A stretch of DNA of 64,000 nt from Aquimarina latercula DSM 2041 (lineage in GTDB: Bacteria; Bacteroidota; Bacteroidia; Flavobacteriales; Flavobacteriaceae), in contig NZ_AUMK01000003.1 of NCBI RefSeq assembly GCF_000430645.1, positions 760,796 to 824,795 of the forward strand. Reading direction: 5' to 3'. Below are positions 27,457 through 36,165 of the stretch, piece by piece. The position numbers were made by a program, and so were the translations under genes. The notes beneath the pieces are model-generated. The model made no database searches. It was not told the DNA's origin and saw only the letters and a program-made list of their open reading frames with translations. Position 1 is the stretch's first letter. Every line of letters starts with the position of its first letter.

Positions 27457-28326
27457 TTATATTTTCACTTTTTCATATAAACCTGTAACTGTGTTAAAAG
27501 CTTTTGTTAAGTCATTACTGATTTTATACATTTCAGAAGGCTTAAACCCTTGATTCATTAGCTTCTTTTTATTGTTTTTAACACTCTCCCACTTGGTCAT
27601 TGCAAGCCCTAACTTTTCATCAATTTTCTCATTATTAAAATTAGAAATCAATAACATAGTTATAGCACCATCAATTTCATTAAATACGTTATTCAACATC
27701 TGTTCAGAATTCTTTGTCTTCAATGTGGTTTGATTTGCAAAATAATACAATGCTAATCTTTGAGAAAGCATACGTTGTCTTCCTGCCATATTAATAATTT
27801 GCTTAAGCTCTAAATCGGATTCACCAGAACCGTCATCCTCTAAAAGATCTTGATCGTTTTTATTAGCTCCTTTTGATTCCACAATAACAGCAGATACCAC
27901 ATCATTGGTTGCTTTTAGTAAATCTGTATTTAAATCAATAATCTTTTTTGCATTATCATAATTTGGAGTACTCTCTATAAGCTTTTTAAACTCTACCCAA
28001 ATACCATTTACCTTTGTAATTCTATCTTTAGTTACCTTATAACTAGAATTCTGATTGATAATACCATTCTGTTTCTCGAAGATAATTTTACTAGTCAAAA
28101 GGTCCCTCTTAACTTTTGCATCACTAGGGTTTTCTACTAAATACAGGTAGGACTTAGCCATTTTTTGACTTAGCATTCTTTGCTTTCCAGAAATATTAAC
28201 CGCTTTATTAAAGGTTAACATTCCGTATTTTATGTTTTGTTGTGCACTTATTGTATTTGTGCTCGACGCCACTATTCCAAATAAGAATAGTAACATTATA
28301 GACTTAAATGTAAAATTTTTTTTCAT
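27457..28326 (-). CDS. Secreted NIT-like/PilJ-type sensor-domain protein
   Basis: A 289-residue protein with a signal peptide (cleavage near ISAQQ) and two copies of the PilJ/NIT-like helical module. Each opens with a related motif: NISGKQRMLSQKMAKSYL (about 45-62) and NMAGRQRMLSQRLALYY (about 180-196). In other proteins this module is the extracellular sensor part, with nitrate or nitrite sensing known for NIT domains. Here no membrane helix, kinase or methyl-accepting domain follows, so it is a free periplasmic or surface protein. It is probably a ligand-binding partner of the downstream porin. Confidence 0.7.
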   Translation of the reverse strand: MKKNFTFKSIMLLFLFGIVASSTNTISAQQNIKYGMLTFNKAVNISGKQRMLSQKMAKSYLYLVENPSDAKVKRDLLTSKIIFEKQNGIINQNSSYKVTKDRITKVNGIWVEFKKLIESTPNYDNAKKIIDLNTDLLKATNDVVSAVIVESKGANKNDQDLLEDDGSGESDLELKQIINMAGRQRMLSQRLALYYFANQTTLKTKNSEQMLNNVFNEIDGAITMLLISNFNNEKIDEKLGLAMTKWESVKNNKKKLMNQGFKPSEMYKISNDLTKAFNTVTGLYEKVKI

Positions 28327-28354
28327 TGTTTAATTTTTATAATTGAGATTAATT

Positions 28355-28708
28355 TTAATATTCCTCTAAGGATAAATGGGTGATTTTATTATCGGATGAT
28401 AGTCCTAAAACTAGAATTGTAGAAGAATTTTCGAATTCCATTAAATAACGTTTGTTACCATCGTCATCCATTAAAAAAGAAGATTCTCCCATCGTTCCTT
28501 TTTTAGCCTGATTATCAGTAATAAAACTCGTTACTTTGTCCAATGTAAAAGAAGACTGTAAATCTGAAGAAAACAGTCCAAAAAGGGAATTAGCATCTTT
28601 TGCATTATATGCATCAGAAATTTTTGTGATAGTCATTTGATAACTATCCTCGGTTTGTGTAAAACTAAAACATATAGATAGTAATAGTAAGTAGGTAATT
28701 TTTTTCAT
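28355..28708 (-). CDS. Small secreted protein, DUF3887-like, copy 2
   Basis: A 117-residue paralog of 25509-25868. It has a signal peptide (MKKITYLLLLSICFSFTQT), then AYNAKDANSLFGLFSSDLQSSF and TLDKVTSFI. The closing strand STILVLGLSSDNKITHLSL matches the end of copy 1. The function is unknown. It is the first gene of the minus-strand block (this gene, NIT-like protein, porin), 28 bp before the NIT-like gene, and has a 23-bp palindrome just upstream. Confidence 0.65.
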   Translation of the reverse strand: MKKITYLLLLSICFSFTQTEDSYQMTITKISDAYNAKDANSLFGLFSSDLQSSFTLDKVTSFITDNQAKKGTMGESSFLMDDDGNKRYLMEFENSSTILVLGLSSDNKITHLSLEEY

Positions 28709-28764
28709 AAAGTTTGGGATTTGGTATTAAAGATTAATATTTTACTTAATATTCCATTATAGGA

Positions 28765-28787
28765 AATTTACGGTTTAACCGTAAATT
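28765..28787. promoter_or_regulatory. 23-bp palindromic operator candidate, copy 1
   Basis: Two 11-bp arms (AATTTACGGTT and AACCGTAAATT) flank one base, giving the core TTACGG-N5-CCGTAA. It is 57 bases upstream of the start of the 28708 gene, a position suitable for a dimeric regulator. Confidence 0.55.
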
Positions 28788-29088
28788 ATTTTGAATAACT
28801 GAAACAAAACTATTTCAAAATCCGATTAAACACATATATCTTCGATATAATACACTTTTAATAAGTTTAGTAGCGCTTATTTTAAGTTTATTGGAAAATT
28901 TATATAACAACCTGTAATATTCGTTAGATAATATAAAATTGGTTTATGCCAAAAAACACTGTTTATTTAAAAATTATTATGGCAGTCATAACTTTAAATA
29001 TTTGATTTACTAAATAGTTACTAAGAGCATTCATAAAGTTTATTTTACATACAAATCATTTTTAATATTATCTAAAACTAGATCAAGC

Positions 29089-29105
29089 TTACGGGTAAAC
29101 CGTAA
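29089..29105. promoter_or_regulatory. Palindromic operator candidate, copy 2
   Basis: TTACGG, spacer GTAAA, CCGTAA: the same 6-bp half-sites and the same 5-base spacing as the 28765 site. It lies 214 bases before the peptidase gene start. Confidence 0.55.
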
Positions 29106-29319
29106 TTTTGATACGTTTTTAACATAATTTTAACTTATGTTTAACACGGTCTCGTTAAAAAAACTGATTTAAACGCTTAAAATGAATCTAATTAATCCAA
29201 GAAAAATATCTTGTTGTAAAATAAGAAACACAAAAATCTCGTTATCAATTATTTAGAAAAAAAGTATTTGTAAGCTTAATCCTACCAAAACTAACTAACA
29301 AAATTACCTTATAGTGTTT

Positions 29320-30126
29320 ATGAAGAGACTATCTAAAACAATTTCAAAAATTTTAATAATCTGTGCTTTAACTATATTCACACAAATTGGTGGACTGCTT
29401 TTCTTTATTTCAGAATTTATGATCTCGAAAAACATCAAAAGTTATCGATTAAAAAAAATTAGCTGGTTTATTGGTTTATATATATTTAGTACATTTTTAA
29501 TTGTACCATATCTCGCTCCTTTATTTGGGAGAGAAAAAATTAGAGATAATGATCTTATAACGTCGTGTACTTTTTTTACCAAATTATGCAATAGAAATTA
29601 TGTAACTCCAGAATTAAATATCGCCTTACAAAACATAGCTAAAACTGTAAGTGAAAATAATAATAAAATTAAGCTCATATATCTAGATGCTAATTTCCCT
29701 TTTATTAACGGATTTCCATTACCTCCTCACCTTAGTCATAATGATGGTAAAAAAATTGATCTCTCTTTTATTTATACTAACAGTAGCGATCAGATCACTA
29801 ATAAAAAACCTGCGCTTTTTGGGTATGGTATCTATGAAGGCCCAAATTCTAAAGAATATGATCAAATTAAAGTATGCAAGAAAAAAGGATACTGGCAATA
29901 TGATTTTGCTAAATACTTGACTTTTGGAATTTCAAATAATCAACTTAAGTTTTCAAAAAAAGCAACAAAAGATTTACTTTTGACAATTGTAAATCAGAAA
30001 GAAGTAGGGAAAGTTTTTATAGAACCTCATCTAAAAAATAGATTAGGGGTGCAACATCCTAAAATTCGATTTCATGGTTGTCAAGCAGTAAGGCACGATG
30101 ATCATATACATTTACAACTAAAATAA
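29320..30126 (+). CDS. Membrane-anchored MepA-like (LAS) peptidase candidate
   Basis: From the ATG at 29320 the product is 268 residues. Two hydrophobic stretches (about 8-33 and 48-68) anchor it. The remainder carries the pattern of LAS-type zinc peptidases: LSHNDGKKIDLSF gives H140-x6-D147, and VRHDDHIHLQLK gives H259 and H262-x-H264. In MepA and M15 enzymes these residues bind zinc and cut peptidoglycan cross-links. I do not recognise the family as a whole, so the assignment rests on motif spacing. A GTG two codons upstream is possible. An esterase gene follows 32 bp downstream. Confidence 0.6.
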   Translation: MKRLSKTISKILIICALTIFTQIGGLLFFISEFMISKNIKSYRLKKISWFIGLYIFSTFLIVPYLAPLFGREKIRDNDLITSCTFFTKLCNRNYVTPELNIALQNIAKTVSENNNKIKLIYLDANFPFINGFPLPPHLSHNDGKKIDLSFIYTNSSDQITNKKPALFGYGIYEGPNSKEYDQIKVCKKKGYWQYDFAKYLTFGISNNQLKFSKKATKDLLLTIVNQKEVGKVFIEPHLKNRLGVQHPKIRFHGCQAVRHDDHIHLQLK

Positions 30127-30158
30127 CTTCAATAAAATTGAACCTTAGCTAAAAGAAG

Positions 30159-30818
30159 ATGGAAGTCAAAACTTTATCATTACATCATATCATTAAAGAA
30201 CCAACTATTAAAAAAGATAAAGCACCTGTTTTATTTATGTTTCACGGATATGGAAGTGACGAAAATGATTTGTTTTCTTTTGCTTCAGAATTACAAGAAG
30301 AAGTATTTATAATTTCTGTTAGAGCTCCCTATCCAATGCAACCCTATGGTAATGCTTGGTATGCCATCTATTTTGATGCCGCGCAAGGAAAGTTTAGTGA
30401 TGATGTACAAGCTATTGAGTCACGAGATAAAATAGCAACATTTATAGATGAAGCTGTCGCAACCTATAATTTAGATCCTACCAATGTAACTCTACTTGGT
30501 TTTAGTCAAGGTACAATTCTTAGCTATTCTGTAGCACTATCATACCCTAAGAAAGTAAAAAATGTGATAGCATTAAGTGGCTATTTAAATGAAGATATCC
30601 TTAAAGAAGGTTATGAAAACAATGATTTTTCAAAACTTAACATATACTGTTCACACGGTAGTGTCGATCAAGTAATTCCTATAGATTGGGCGAGAAAAGC
30701 TCCTGTAAAATTAAAAGAGTTAGGAATACATACTTCACTAAACGAATTTCCAGTTGGTCACGGAGTCGATCCTCGCAATTTTTATCAATTTAAAGAATGG
30801 TTGACTAATCATATTTAG
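30159..30818 (+). CDS. Alpha/beta-hydrolase, phospholipase/carboxylesterase family
   Basis: A 219-residue cytoplasmic hydrolase. The oxyanion region is LFMFHGYGSDENDLFSFA, the nucleophile elbow is GFSQGTILS (Ser near 116), the acid is probably Asp in GSVDQVIP, and the base is His in FPVGHGVDP. This fits the YpfH/YtaP carboxylesterase group. In Flavobacteriia as remembered, this gene usually follows the BatA / dihydroorotase / small membrane protein series directly; here 4.7 kb separates them. Confidence 0.85.
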   Translation: MEVKTLSLHHIIKEPTIKKDKAPVLFMFHGYGSDENDLFSFASELQEEVFIISVRAPYPMQPYGNAWYAIYFDAAQGKFSDDVQAIESRDKIATFIDEAVATYNLDPTNVTLLGFSQGTILSYSVALSYPKKVKNVIALSGYLNEDILKEGYENNDFSKLNIYCSHGSVDQVIPIDWARKAPVKLKELGIHTSLNEFPVGHGVDPRNFYQFKEWLTNHI

Positions 30819-30890
30819 AAAAGTAATATAAACCATAATAAGCGATAGTTTTTTTCGTTGGAATAAAGACACTTATCTCAAACTCCAAAC

Positions 30891-33425
30891 ATGAAAACAC
30901 TATCCTCACTACTTGTTTTCGTATTCTTAACTATTACCTTTTTAGGTAATGCGCAGATTACGTATGAAACTGTTTTTCCAAATATAGATTTTGAATTTCC
31001 TGTTGAAATACAATCCCCCAATGATGGAACAGATCGAATGTATATTGTTGAACAAAGAGGAAGAATTAAAGTTTTTCCGCGGGTTAATAATGTAGGAGCT
31101 AATAGTGTAGATACCTTTTTAGACATATCAGATCGTGTACGTTTTAGAGACGGTCAAGAAGTTGGGTTATTAGGATTGGCTTTTCATCCTGATTATGAGA
31201 CTAATGGATATTTTTACACCTACTACACCACGGATAGCCCAGTGTCAGGCATATCGGTAAGAATGGTACTTTCTCGGTTTACGGTAAGTACTTCTAATTC
31301 TAACTTTGTCGATCCAGATAGTGAATTGGTGATTTTTCAGTTCGATAAAAATCAGAATAATAGCAATCACAATGGAGGTAAAATTGCTTTTGGCCTAGAT
31401 GAATATCTTTATATATCTATTGGTGATGGTGGAGGTGGAAATGATCCTGAAGGGAATGGACAAAATAAAAATACTGTTTTTGGTAGTATTCTTCGTATCG
31501 ATGTAGATTTAGACGGAAATAATCCAGTAGAAACGAATCCAGATTTACCAAATGGTAATTATGAAATTCCAAGTGATAACCCTTTTGCCAATTCTGATGG
31601 ATTAGATGAAATATATGCCTATGGAATTAGAAACACTTGGAAATTTTCATTTGATAATGAAACTGGAAGATTATGGGGTGCTGATGTAGGTCAGGGTGCT
31701 TTTGAAGAGGTAAATATAATTGAAAATGGAAAAAACTATGGTTGGAGTCGATTTGAAGCCAATTCTGTGGCTAATAGTAATGTAACCATCAATGAACCTA
31801 CTGTTTTTCCGGTTCATTTTTATAACCGAAATCAAGGAGATCGTTCCATAACTGGTGGCTATGTGTATCGAGGCTCAGAGATCACGAGTCTAAATCCTGA
31901 TATTAACTCTAAATATATTTTTGGAGATTATGTAAGTGGAAGAGTTTGGGTACTGGATTATAACCCTTCTTCTGGAACAGCTAACAGTACATTATTATTT
32001 AATACATCTGGTGAGTTTGTTTCTTCTTTTGGAGTAGATAAAAATGGTGAACTATATTTTAGTGATTATGGAAGTAGTGCACAAATCTATAAACTAGTGG
32101 ATGGAACGACCACAACACCGGGAACTGCTATAAGTGGTATTGGACAATGGCAATCATTAAATCAAGGAGTTCCCAATGGAGTCATTCAAGCTATCGTAAC
32201 AGATACTAATGGCGATGTATATCACGCTGGAACTTTTAGTGAAGTAGGAAATATAAGCGCTAATAATATCGCCGTTTGGAATGATTCATCTGGATGGAGA
32301 TCGCTAGGTACTGGATCTAATGGAACTATTAATACACTTAAAATTTCTTCTAATGGCAATTTATATGCTGGAGGAGCTTTTACTGAAATAGGAGGTGTTT
32401 CTGCACAAAATATAGCCGTCTGGAATGGGAACAACTGGTCTGCATTAGGATCAGGAATAGATGGAACAATAGCGTCTATTGAAATTGATGATAATAACAA
32501 CGTATATGCTGGAGGTGTTTTTGAAACAATAAATGGCAATACTGTAAGAAATATTGCAGTATGGAATGGCACAACTTGGTCAGCATTAACTGATGTAACT
32601 AGTGGAATAGCAGGAACAAATAATGAAGTAAGATCATTGGCATTAGACACAGACGGAATACTATATGTAGGTGGAAATTTTGACGAAGCTGGAAACGTTA
32701 CTGCGAATAGAATTGCTACTTGGAATGGAACTAACTGGGGAGCATTAGGTACAGGAACTAGTGGTTTTGTAGAGGCAATCGCAATAACTCCAACAGAAGT
32801 GTTTATTGGAGGTAATTTTTCTATAGCAGGTGGTCAAACTGTTAATAGAATAGCAAGATGGAATAAAAGCAATACTACTTGGTCATCTGTTAATAATGGA
32901 GTGAATAATATAGTAAACACATTAATTCACGATGGAAATAATTTATACGTCGCTGGTGCTTTTGACACTGCCAATATTGATACTAATAATAGTGTTATTG
33001 TTAATAATATCGCAAGATGGAATGAAACAAATGGTTGGGAAGCATTAGGTACTGATATTAATGTTGGAGTAGATATTAAAATAAACACCATGAGTTTTGC
33101 ATCCGATAATGAAGGTATTAATACTGTTTTTGCTGGCGGTAATTTCTCTACTGCAGGAGCTATCAATGCTAGCAATACTGCGCAATGGATATCCGAGAAT
33201 ACTTTAACTATTCCTGAAACAAATGAACCAACCACCTTTTTATACCCTAATCCAACTAGTGGCATAGTACAATTACCTAAAGAAAACGAGTGGATACTTA
33301 CTAATAATATCGGCAAAATAATTAATAAAGGAAAAAGTACTACTATCGATATTTCTGGGTATGCTACCGGTATGTACTTTTTGAAATTAAAAGACAAAAA
33401 GACTTTAAAGATCATTAAAAAATAG
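30891..33425 (+). CDS. Secreted PQQ-type sugar dehydrogenase with extra propeller and T9SS tail
   Basis: An 844-residue protein with a signal peptide (MKTLSSLLVFVFLTITFLGNAQ). Residues about 25-400 form a glucose/sorbosone dehydrogenase propeller (GLLGLAFHPDYETNGYFYTYYT, HNGGKIAFGLDEYLYISIGDGG, YGIRNTWKFSFD, GGYVYRG shown in part). About 410-760 is a second propeller of seven repeats with the pattern AGGxFxxxGxxxxNxIAxWNGxxWxxLG. The end (YPNPTSG to the basic KIIKK) is a T9SS type A sorting domain, so it is secreted or surface-bound. It should oxidise sugars with PQQ if the cofactor is supplied; no PQQ synthesis gene is seen. Confidence 0.85.
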   Translation: MKTLSSLLVFVFLTITFLGNAQITYETVFPNIDFEFPVEIQSPNDGTDRMYIVEQRGRIKVFPRVNNVGANSVDTFLDISDRVRFRDGQEVGLLGLAFHPDYETNGYFYTYYTTDSPVSGISVRMVLSRFTVSTSNSNFVDPDSELVIFQFDKNQNNSNHNGGKIAFGLDEYLYISIGDGGGGNDPEGNGQNKNTVFGSILRIDVDLDGNNPVETNPDLPNGNYEIPSDNPFANSDGLDEIYAYGIRNTWKFSFDNETGRLWGADVGQGAFEEVNIIENGKNYGWSRFEANSVANSNVTINEPTVFPVHFYNRNQGDRSITGGYVYRGSEITSLNPDINSKYIFGDYVSGRVWVLDYNPSSGTANSTLLFNTSGEFVSSFGVDKNGELYFSDYGSSAQIYKLVDGTTTTPGTAISGIGQWQSLNQGVPNGVIQAIVTDTNGDVYHAGTFSEVGNISANNIAVWNDSSGWRSLGTGSNGTINTLKISSNGNLYAGGAFTEIGGVSAQNIAVWNGNNWSALGSGIDGTIASIEIDDNNNVYAGGVFETINGNTVRNIAVWNGTTWSALTDVTSGIAGTNNEVRSLALDTDGILYVGGNFDEAGNVTANRIATWNGTNWGALGTGTSGFVEAIAITPTEVFIGGNFSIAGGQTVNRIARWNKSNTTWSSVNNGVNNIVNTLIHDGNNLYVAGAFDTANIDTNNSVIVNNIARWNETNGWEALGTDINVGVDIKINTMSFASDNEGINTVFAGGNFSTAGAINASNTAQWISENTLTIPETNEPTTFLYPNPTSGIVQLPKENEWILTNNIGKIINKGKSTTIDISGYATGMYFLKLKDKKTLKIIKK

Positions 33426-33435
33426 AAAGCAAATT

Positions 33436-34029
33436 TTAACGATATTTATCCCCAAGACCAACTCCTCTTAAGATCATAGGTGTTATTTTTTCTAACCTCG
33501 TAGCTTTGGTAGTATCTCGTTTTGCATTAGTAATATATTCTGCGTATTCTTTTTGTTTAAACCGAGGCAACTTCTCAAAACTATTTTTTAGATCCTTATT
33601 AGCTTCTAAAATTACTTTTAACTCTTCTGGTACATTAATATTGGTTGAAGGTTTTTTAATTATTATTTCTTTACCATCTTTTTGATTTTGTATCGCTTCA
33701 AGAACGTATTGTAACACTAAGTCTTTTTCTATTTCTTCATAAGAAGAAAATCTCCATTGTCGCAAACCTTTTGTCTTTCCTTCTTGTGCATTAATCAATT
33801 TACCTTGATCATCTTTTAGAAACACTCCTTGATGAAACCATATCCCTACATAGGATTTAAATGCTGTCAAACCTATTACATTCTTACCATCTATCGTATA
33901 TGTTGGTGTACCCCATTTTATTGTTTCCTTCATTTCTGTAGAAATCATAATTGATCTTAATAATTCCAGGCTTTTTTTCCAGTGTAACTTACTGTTAATA
34001 AAAACATCCACTGTTTTACTATTTTCCAA
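33436..34029 (-). CDS. DUF1801 / YdeI-OmdA family protein
   Basis: A 197-residue cytoplasmic protein. The first half is DUF1801 (LRSIMISTEMKETIKWGTPTYTIDGKNV in part, then GLTAFKSYVGIWF). The second half is the OmdA-like region (PEELKVILEANKDLKNSFEKL, KQKEYAEYITNAK, KATRLEKITPMI). This family is sometimes called bacteriocin-protection or YdeI, but the molecular role is unclear. It is convergent with the sugar dehydrogenase, with 10 bp between stops. Confidence 0.8.
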   Translation of the reverse strand: MENSKTVDVFINSKLHWKKSLELLRSIMISTEMKETIKWGTPTYTIDGKNVIGLTAFKSYVGIWFHQGVFLKDDQGKLINAQEGKTKGLRQWRFSSYEEIEKDLVLQYVLEAIQNQKDGKEIIIKKPSTNINVPEELKVILEANKDLKNSFEKLPRFKQKEYAEYITNAKRDTTKATRLEKITPMILRGVGLGDKYR

Positions 34030-34070
34030 AACACAAAAAATATAGTTCTATTTTCTCTCTAAAATAAATT

Positions 34071-34505
34071 TTACTCTGCTAAGTATTCTTTTAATCTTTG
34101 TCCTAAAAAATAATTCCAACCTGCGATACAACTATCTCTAGTAAATTCAGGAACATTAGACGGAAAATCTTCTGTTACTACCAGGGATAACTTAAGTCTA
34201 GTTCGATTATCTTCCTTATACAACTCAAAAGTCACAAATGCATCACCCGGATACTCTACATAGCTCCAAGTGTATGTGATTTTTTTATTGAGTATTACTT
34301 CGGTTATTTCCCAACAATGTGTATAATTTCTATCTTCGACCCGCACTAAGAATTGGGTTTTAAAACCAACTTCTGGTTTAAATGATCTAATAGCATCAAA
34401 AAACCAGAATTTCATTTCCTTTACACCTGTTATTGCTCTCCAGACTTTATTTTCAGGAACATTGTAATATTCTTCAATAATTATGGGTTCATCAGTAACT
34501 TTCAT
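34071..34505 (-). CDS. SRPBCC (AHSA1-type) protein
   Basis: A 144-residue single-domain START/Bet v 1-like protein. Features are YNVPENKVWRAITG at 13-26, MKFWFF, the strand WEITEVILNKKITYTWSY and the C-terminal helix CIAGWNYFLGQRLKEYL. Such proteins bind small hydrophobic ligands or, in AHSA1, Hsp90; the ligand is unknown here. It lies 41 bp upstream of the DUF1801/OmdA gene on the same strand, a pairing often seen for these stress-related small proteins. Confidence 0.8.
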   Translation of the reverse strand: MKVTDEPIIIEEYYNVPENKVWRAITGVKEMKFWFFDAIRSFKPEVGFKTQFLVRVEDRNYTHCWEITEVILNKKITYTWSYVEYPGDAFVTFELYKEDNRTRLKLSLVVTEDFPSNVPEFTRDSCIAGWNYFLGQRLKEYLAE

Positions 34506-34625
34506 TATCTTAAATAATTAAATTTCAATTATTTATTAGCTTTACTAAATTAAACAAGTTATATGTATTAACAAAAAAATACTATGGCATTGAATTTGAT
34601 CAATTATCAAAAAAACAATCAACTC

Positions 34626-35168
34626 ATGAGAACGTTACTTTATTTTGTCTTTATCCTATTCTTATTCTCAGCTTGCTTTCCTACTAAAATAGCACCTACA
34701 ATTAAAGAAGATAAAGTAATGGTTGCTAAAAAGTTTAAGAAAGGGCTTCCCAAAAGAAATTCCTTTATTTTCGAAGATCCCAAAAATGAAAATGAATTTT
34801 ACGACTATATTAATTACAAATTTAAATTAGATAATAAAGACGTTCAATGGAATGTTCCTTTCATAGTAAATAACATAACATATTACCTCTCTTTTAACGA
34901 AGTAGAGAGAACCACAAAAACAATCAACCTAGCACCCTTGGTAATCGATGCAGCATTAGAAAACAATAATTTAGAACCAGTTTTAGAGAATTCTTACACA
35001 AGTCGCAGTGGAAAATGGTATCTAGTACTTACCGTTAATGATGAAGAGTTTATGGATTGTCTTAAAGAAAGTTATGTAAAAAGAGATGAGATTGTTGTAT
35101 TTCTCAGACAACTTAGAAAAGAATATCTCGCAACCAGCGATTACAGATCTCTATTATTTAAAAAATAA
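34626..35168 (+). CDS. Lipoprotein of unknown function
   Basis: Starting at the ATG at 34626 gives 180 residues with a lipoprotein signal: MRTLLYFVFILFLF, then lipobox SAC. The frame is open 14 codons upstream (ATG 34584), but that would bury the signal. The mature part is hydrophilic with a central pair of strands (VPFIVNNITYYLSFNEVER) and a C-terminal Lys/Arg-rich helical part. I do not recognise a family. It is a single gene. Confidence 0.55.
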   Translation: MRTLLYFVFILFLFSACFPTKIAPTIKEDKVMVAKKFKKGLPKRNSFIFEDPKNENEFYDYINYKFKLDNKDVQWNVPFIVNNITYYLSFNEVERTTKTINLAPLVIDAALENNNLEPVLENSYTSRSGKWYLVLTVNDEEFMDCLKESYVKRDEIVVFLRQLRKEYLATSDYRSLLFKK

Positions 35169-35220
35169 AACCAAATCATATACCATAAACTCGTTACTCA
35201 CTAGGGCTTTTAAAAGAATT

Positions 35221-36147
35221 TTAATGTATTGGTATATAAAAGTCAACTAAGCATTTGTTCTCTGGATGATTTCTGAAATCATTATGATATATTTCAAATG
35301 GAGTCACCTCTGATTTCTTATACCCTTGCTCGTTCATCCAAACAAAAAGACTACTCCAGGCTTTTTCAAAATCTTCGGGAGTGATTTCAAAATGACCAAC
35401 AATATTTCTCCCCTTTTTAATAATAACTGGGCTGATTTCACCTTCAGAAACAAAAGGTTCGTTCATCAATATACAAACACTCATTCTAACTTTATCTGGT
35501 GATGTTACCTTGAAACTATCATGAAATATTCTTGCCATTTTAGTATCAGGGGTTTCCATAATTCCTTTAGATGTCCCCCATTTTATTAACTTTTCAAAAA
35601 CATTTCCTATCCCTTCTATCCCAATATGAGTAATACTTGCAAAATGTAATTCTGGTACTTCTTTTACTTCGATTTTTGCATTCATTTTAATCCAATTTAA
35701 ATGATTATTAATGTTACAAATGTATTTTTCAAAAATCGATTCCTCTTGTCCAATCTTGCTTTCTACTTTACTAATCTTGCTAAACTTACTAGGAAGTTGT
35801 TTTCTAAAATCGGTCGGACTTACTCCATAAAAACTTTTAAAAGCTCTAGTGAATGAAGAATTACTACTAAAACCATATTGAAGCGATAGCTCAGCAATAC
35901 TAACTTCATTTTTATGCATAAGCTCTAAAGCGATTTTTTCAATACGTCTTCTATTTACATAGGAATTCAGTGTCTCACCTATTACGGCCTTAAAAATTCT
36001 ATGAAAATGAAATGGAGAATACAGTGCAACCTTCGCAACTGATTCTAAGGATAAATCCTCGTCTAAATGCTCATCAATATAAATAAGAACAAGATTAATT
36101 CTATTTATATATTCTTTATTTGATTGTTCTTTTGAATTAAATTTCAT
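35221..36147 (-). CDS. AraC-type regulator with GyrI-like effector domain
   Basis: A 308-residue protein. Two helix-turn-helix motifs occupy about 15-115 (LSLESVAKVALYSPFHFHRIFK and ELSLQYGFSSNSSFTRAFKSFYG in part). A GyrI-like small-molecule-binding domain spans about 150-305 (ELHFASITHIGIEG, GHFEITPEDFEKAWSSLF, PFEIYHNDFRNHPENKCLVD in part). This Rob/SoxS-like plus GyrI layout binds amphipathic drugs or similar ligands. Target genes are not evident; the nearest are the small genes at 36166 and 36580 on the same strand. Confidence 0.88.
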   Translation of the reverse strand: MKFNSKEQSNKEYINRINLVLIYIDEHLDEDLSLESVAKVALYSPFHFHRIFKAVIGETLNSYVNRRRIEKIALELMHKNEVSIAELSLQYGFSSNSSFTRAFKSFYGVSPTDFRKQLPSKFSKISKVESKIGQEESIFEKYICNINNHLNWIKMNAKIEVKEVPELHFASITHIGIEGIGNVFEKLIKWGTSKGIMETPDTKMARIFHDSFKVTSPDKVRMSVCILMNEPFVSEGEISPVIIKKGRNIVGHFEITPEDFEKAWSSLFVWMNEQGYKKSEVTPFEIYHNDFRNHPENKCLVDFYIPIH

Positions 36148-36165
36148 TAAAATATTTTCTTAAAA

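Larger units (their letters stand above)
28709..29319. other. 611-bp gene-free divergent regulatory region
   Basis: No gene was found in this very AT-rich stretch. It contains two copies of TTACGG-N5-CCGTAA (28768 and 29089) and, at 29121-29141, an inverted repeat AACATAA / TTATGTT with a 7-base spacer. Its size and structure suggest divergent control of the minus-strand block and the gene at 29320, or an unannotated small RNA. Confidence 0.5.

Noticed and set aside
32222..33415. Two long frames antisense to the sugar dehydrogenase repeats
   Set aside because: They arise from the repeated propeller code on the other strand; both read as hydrophobic low-complexity sequence.
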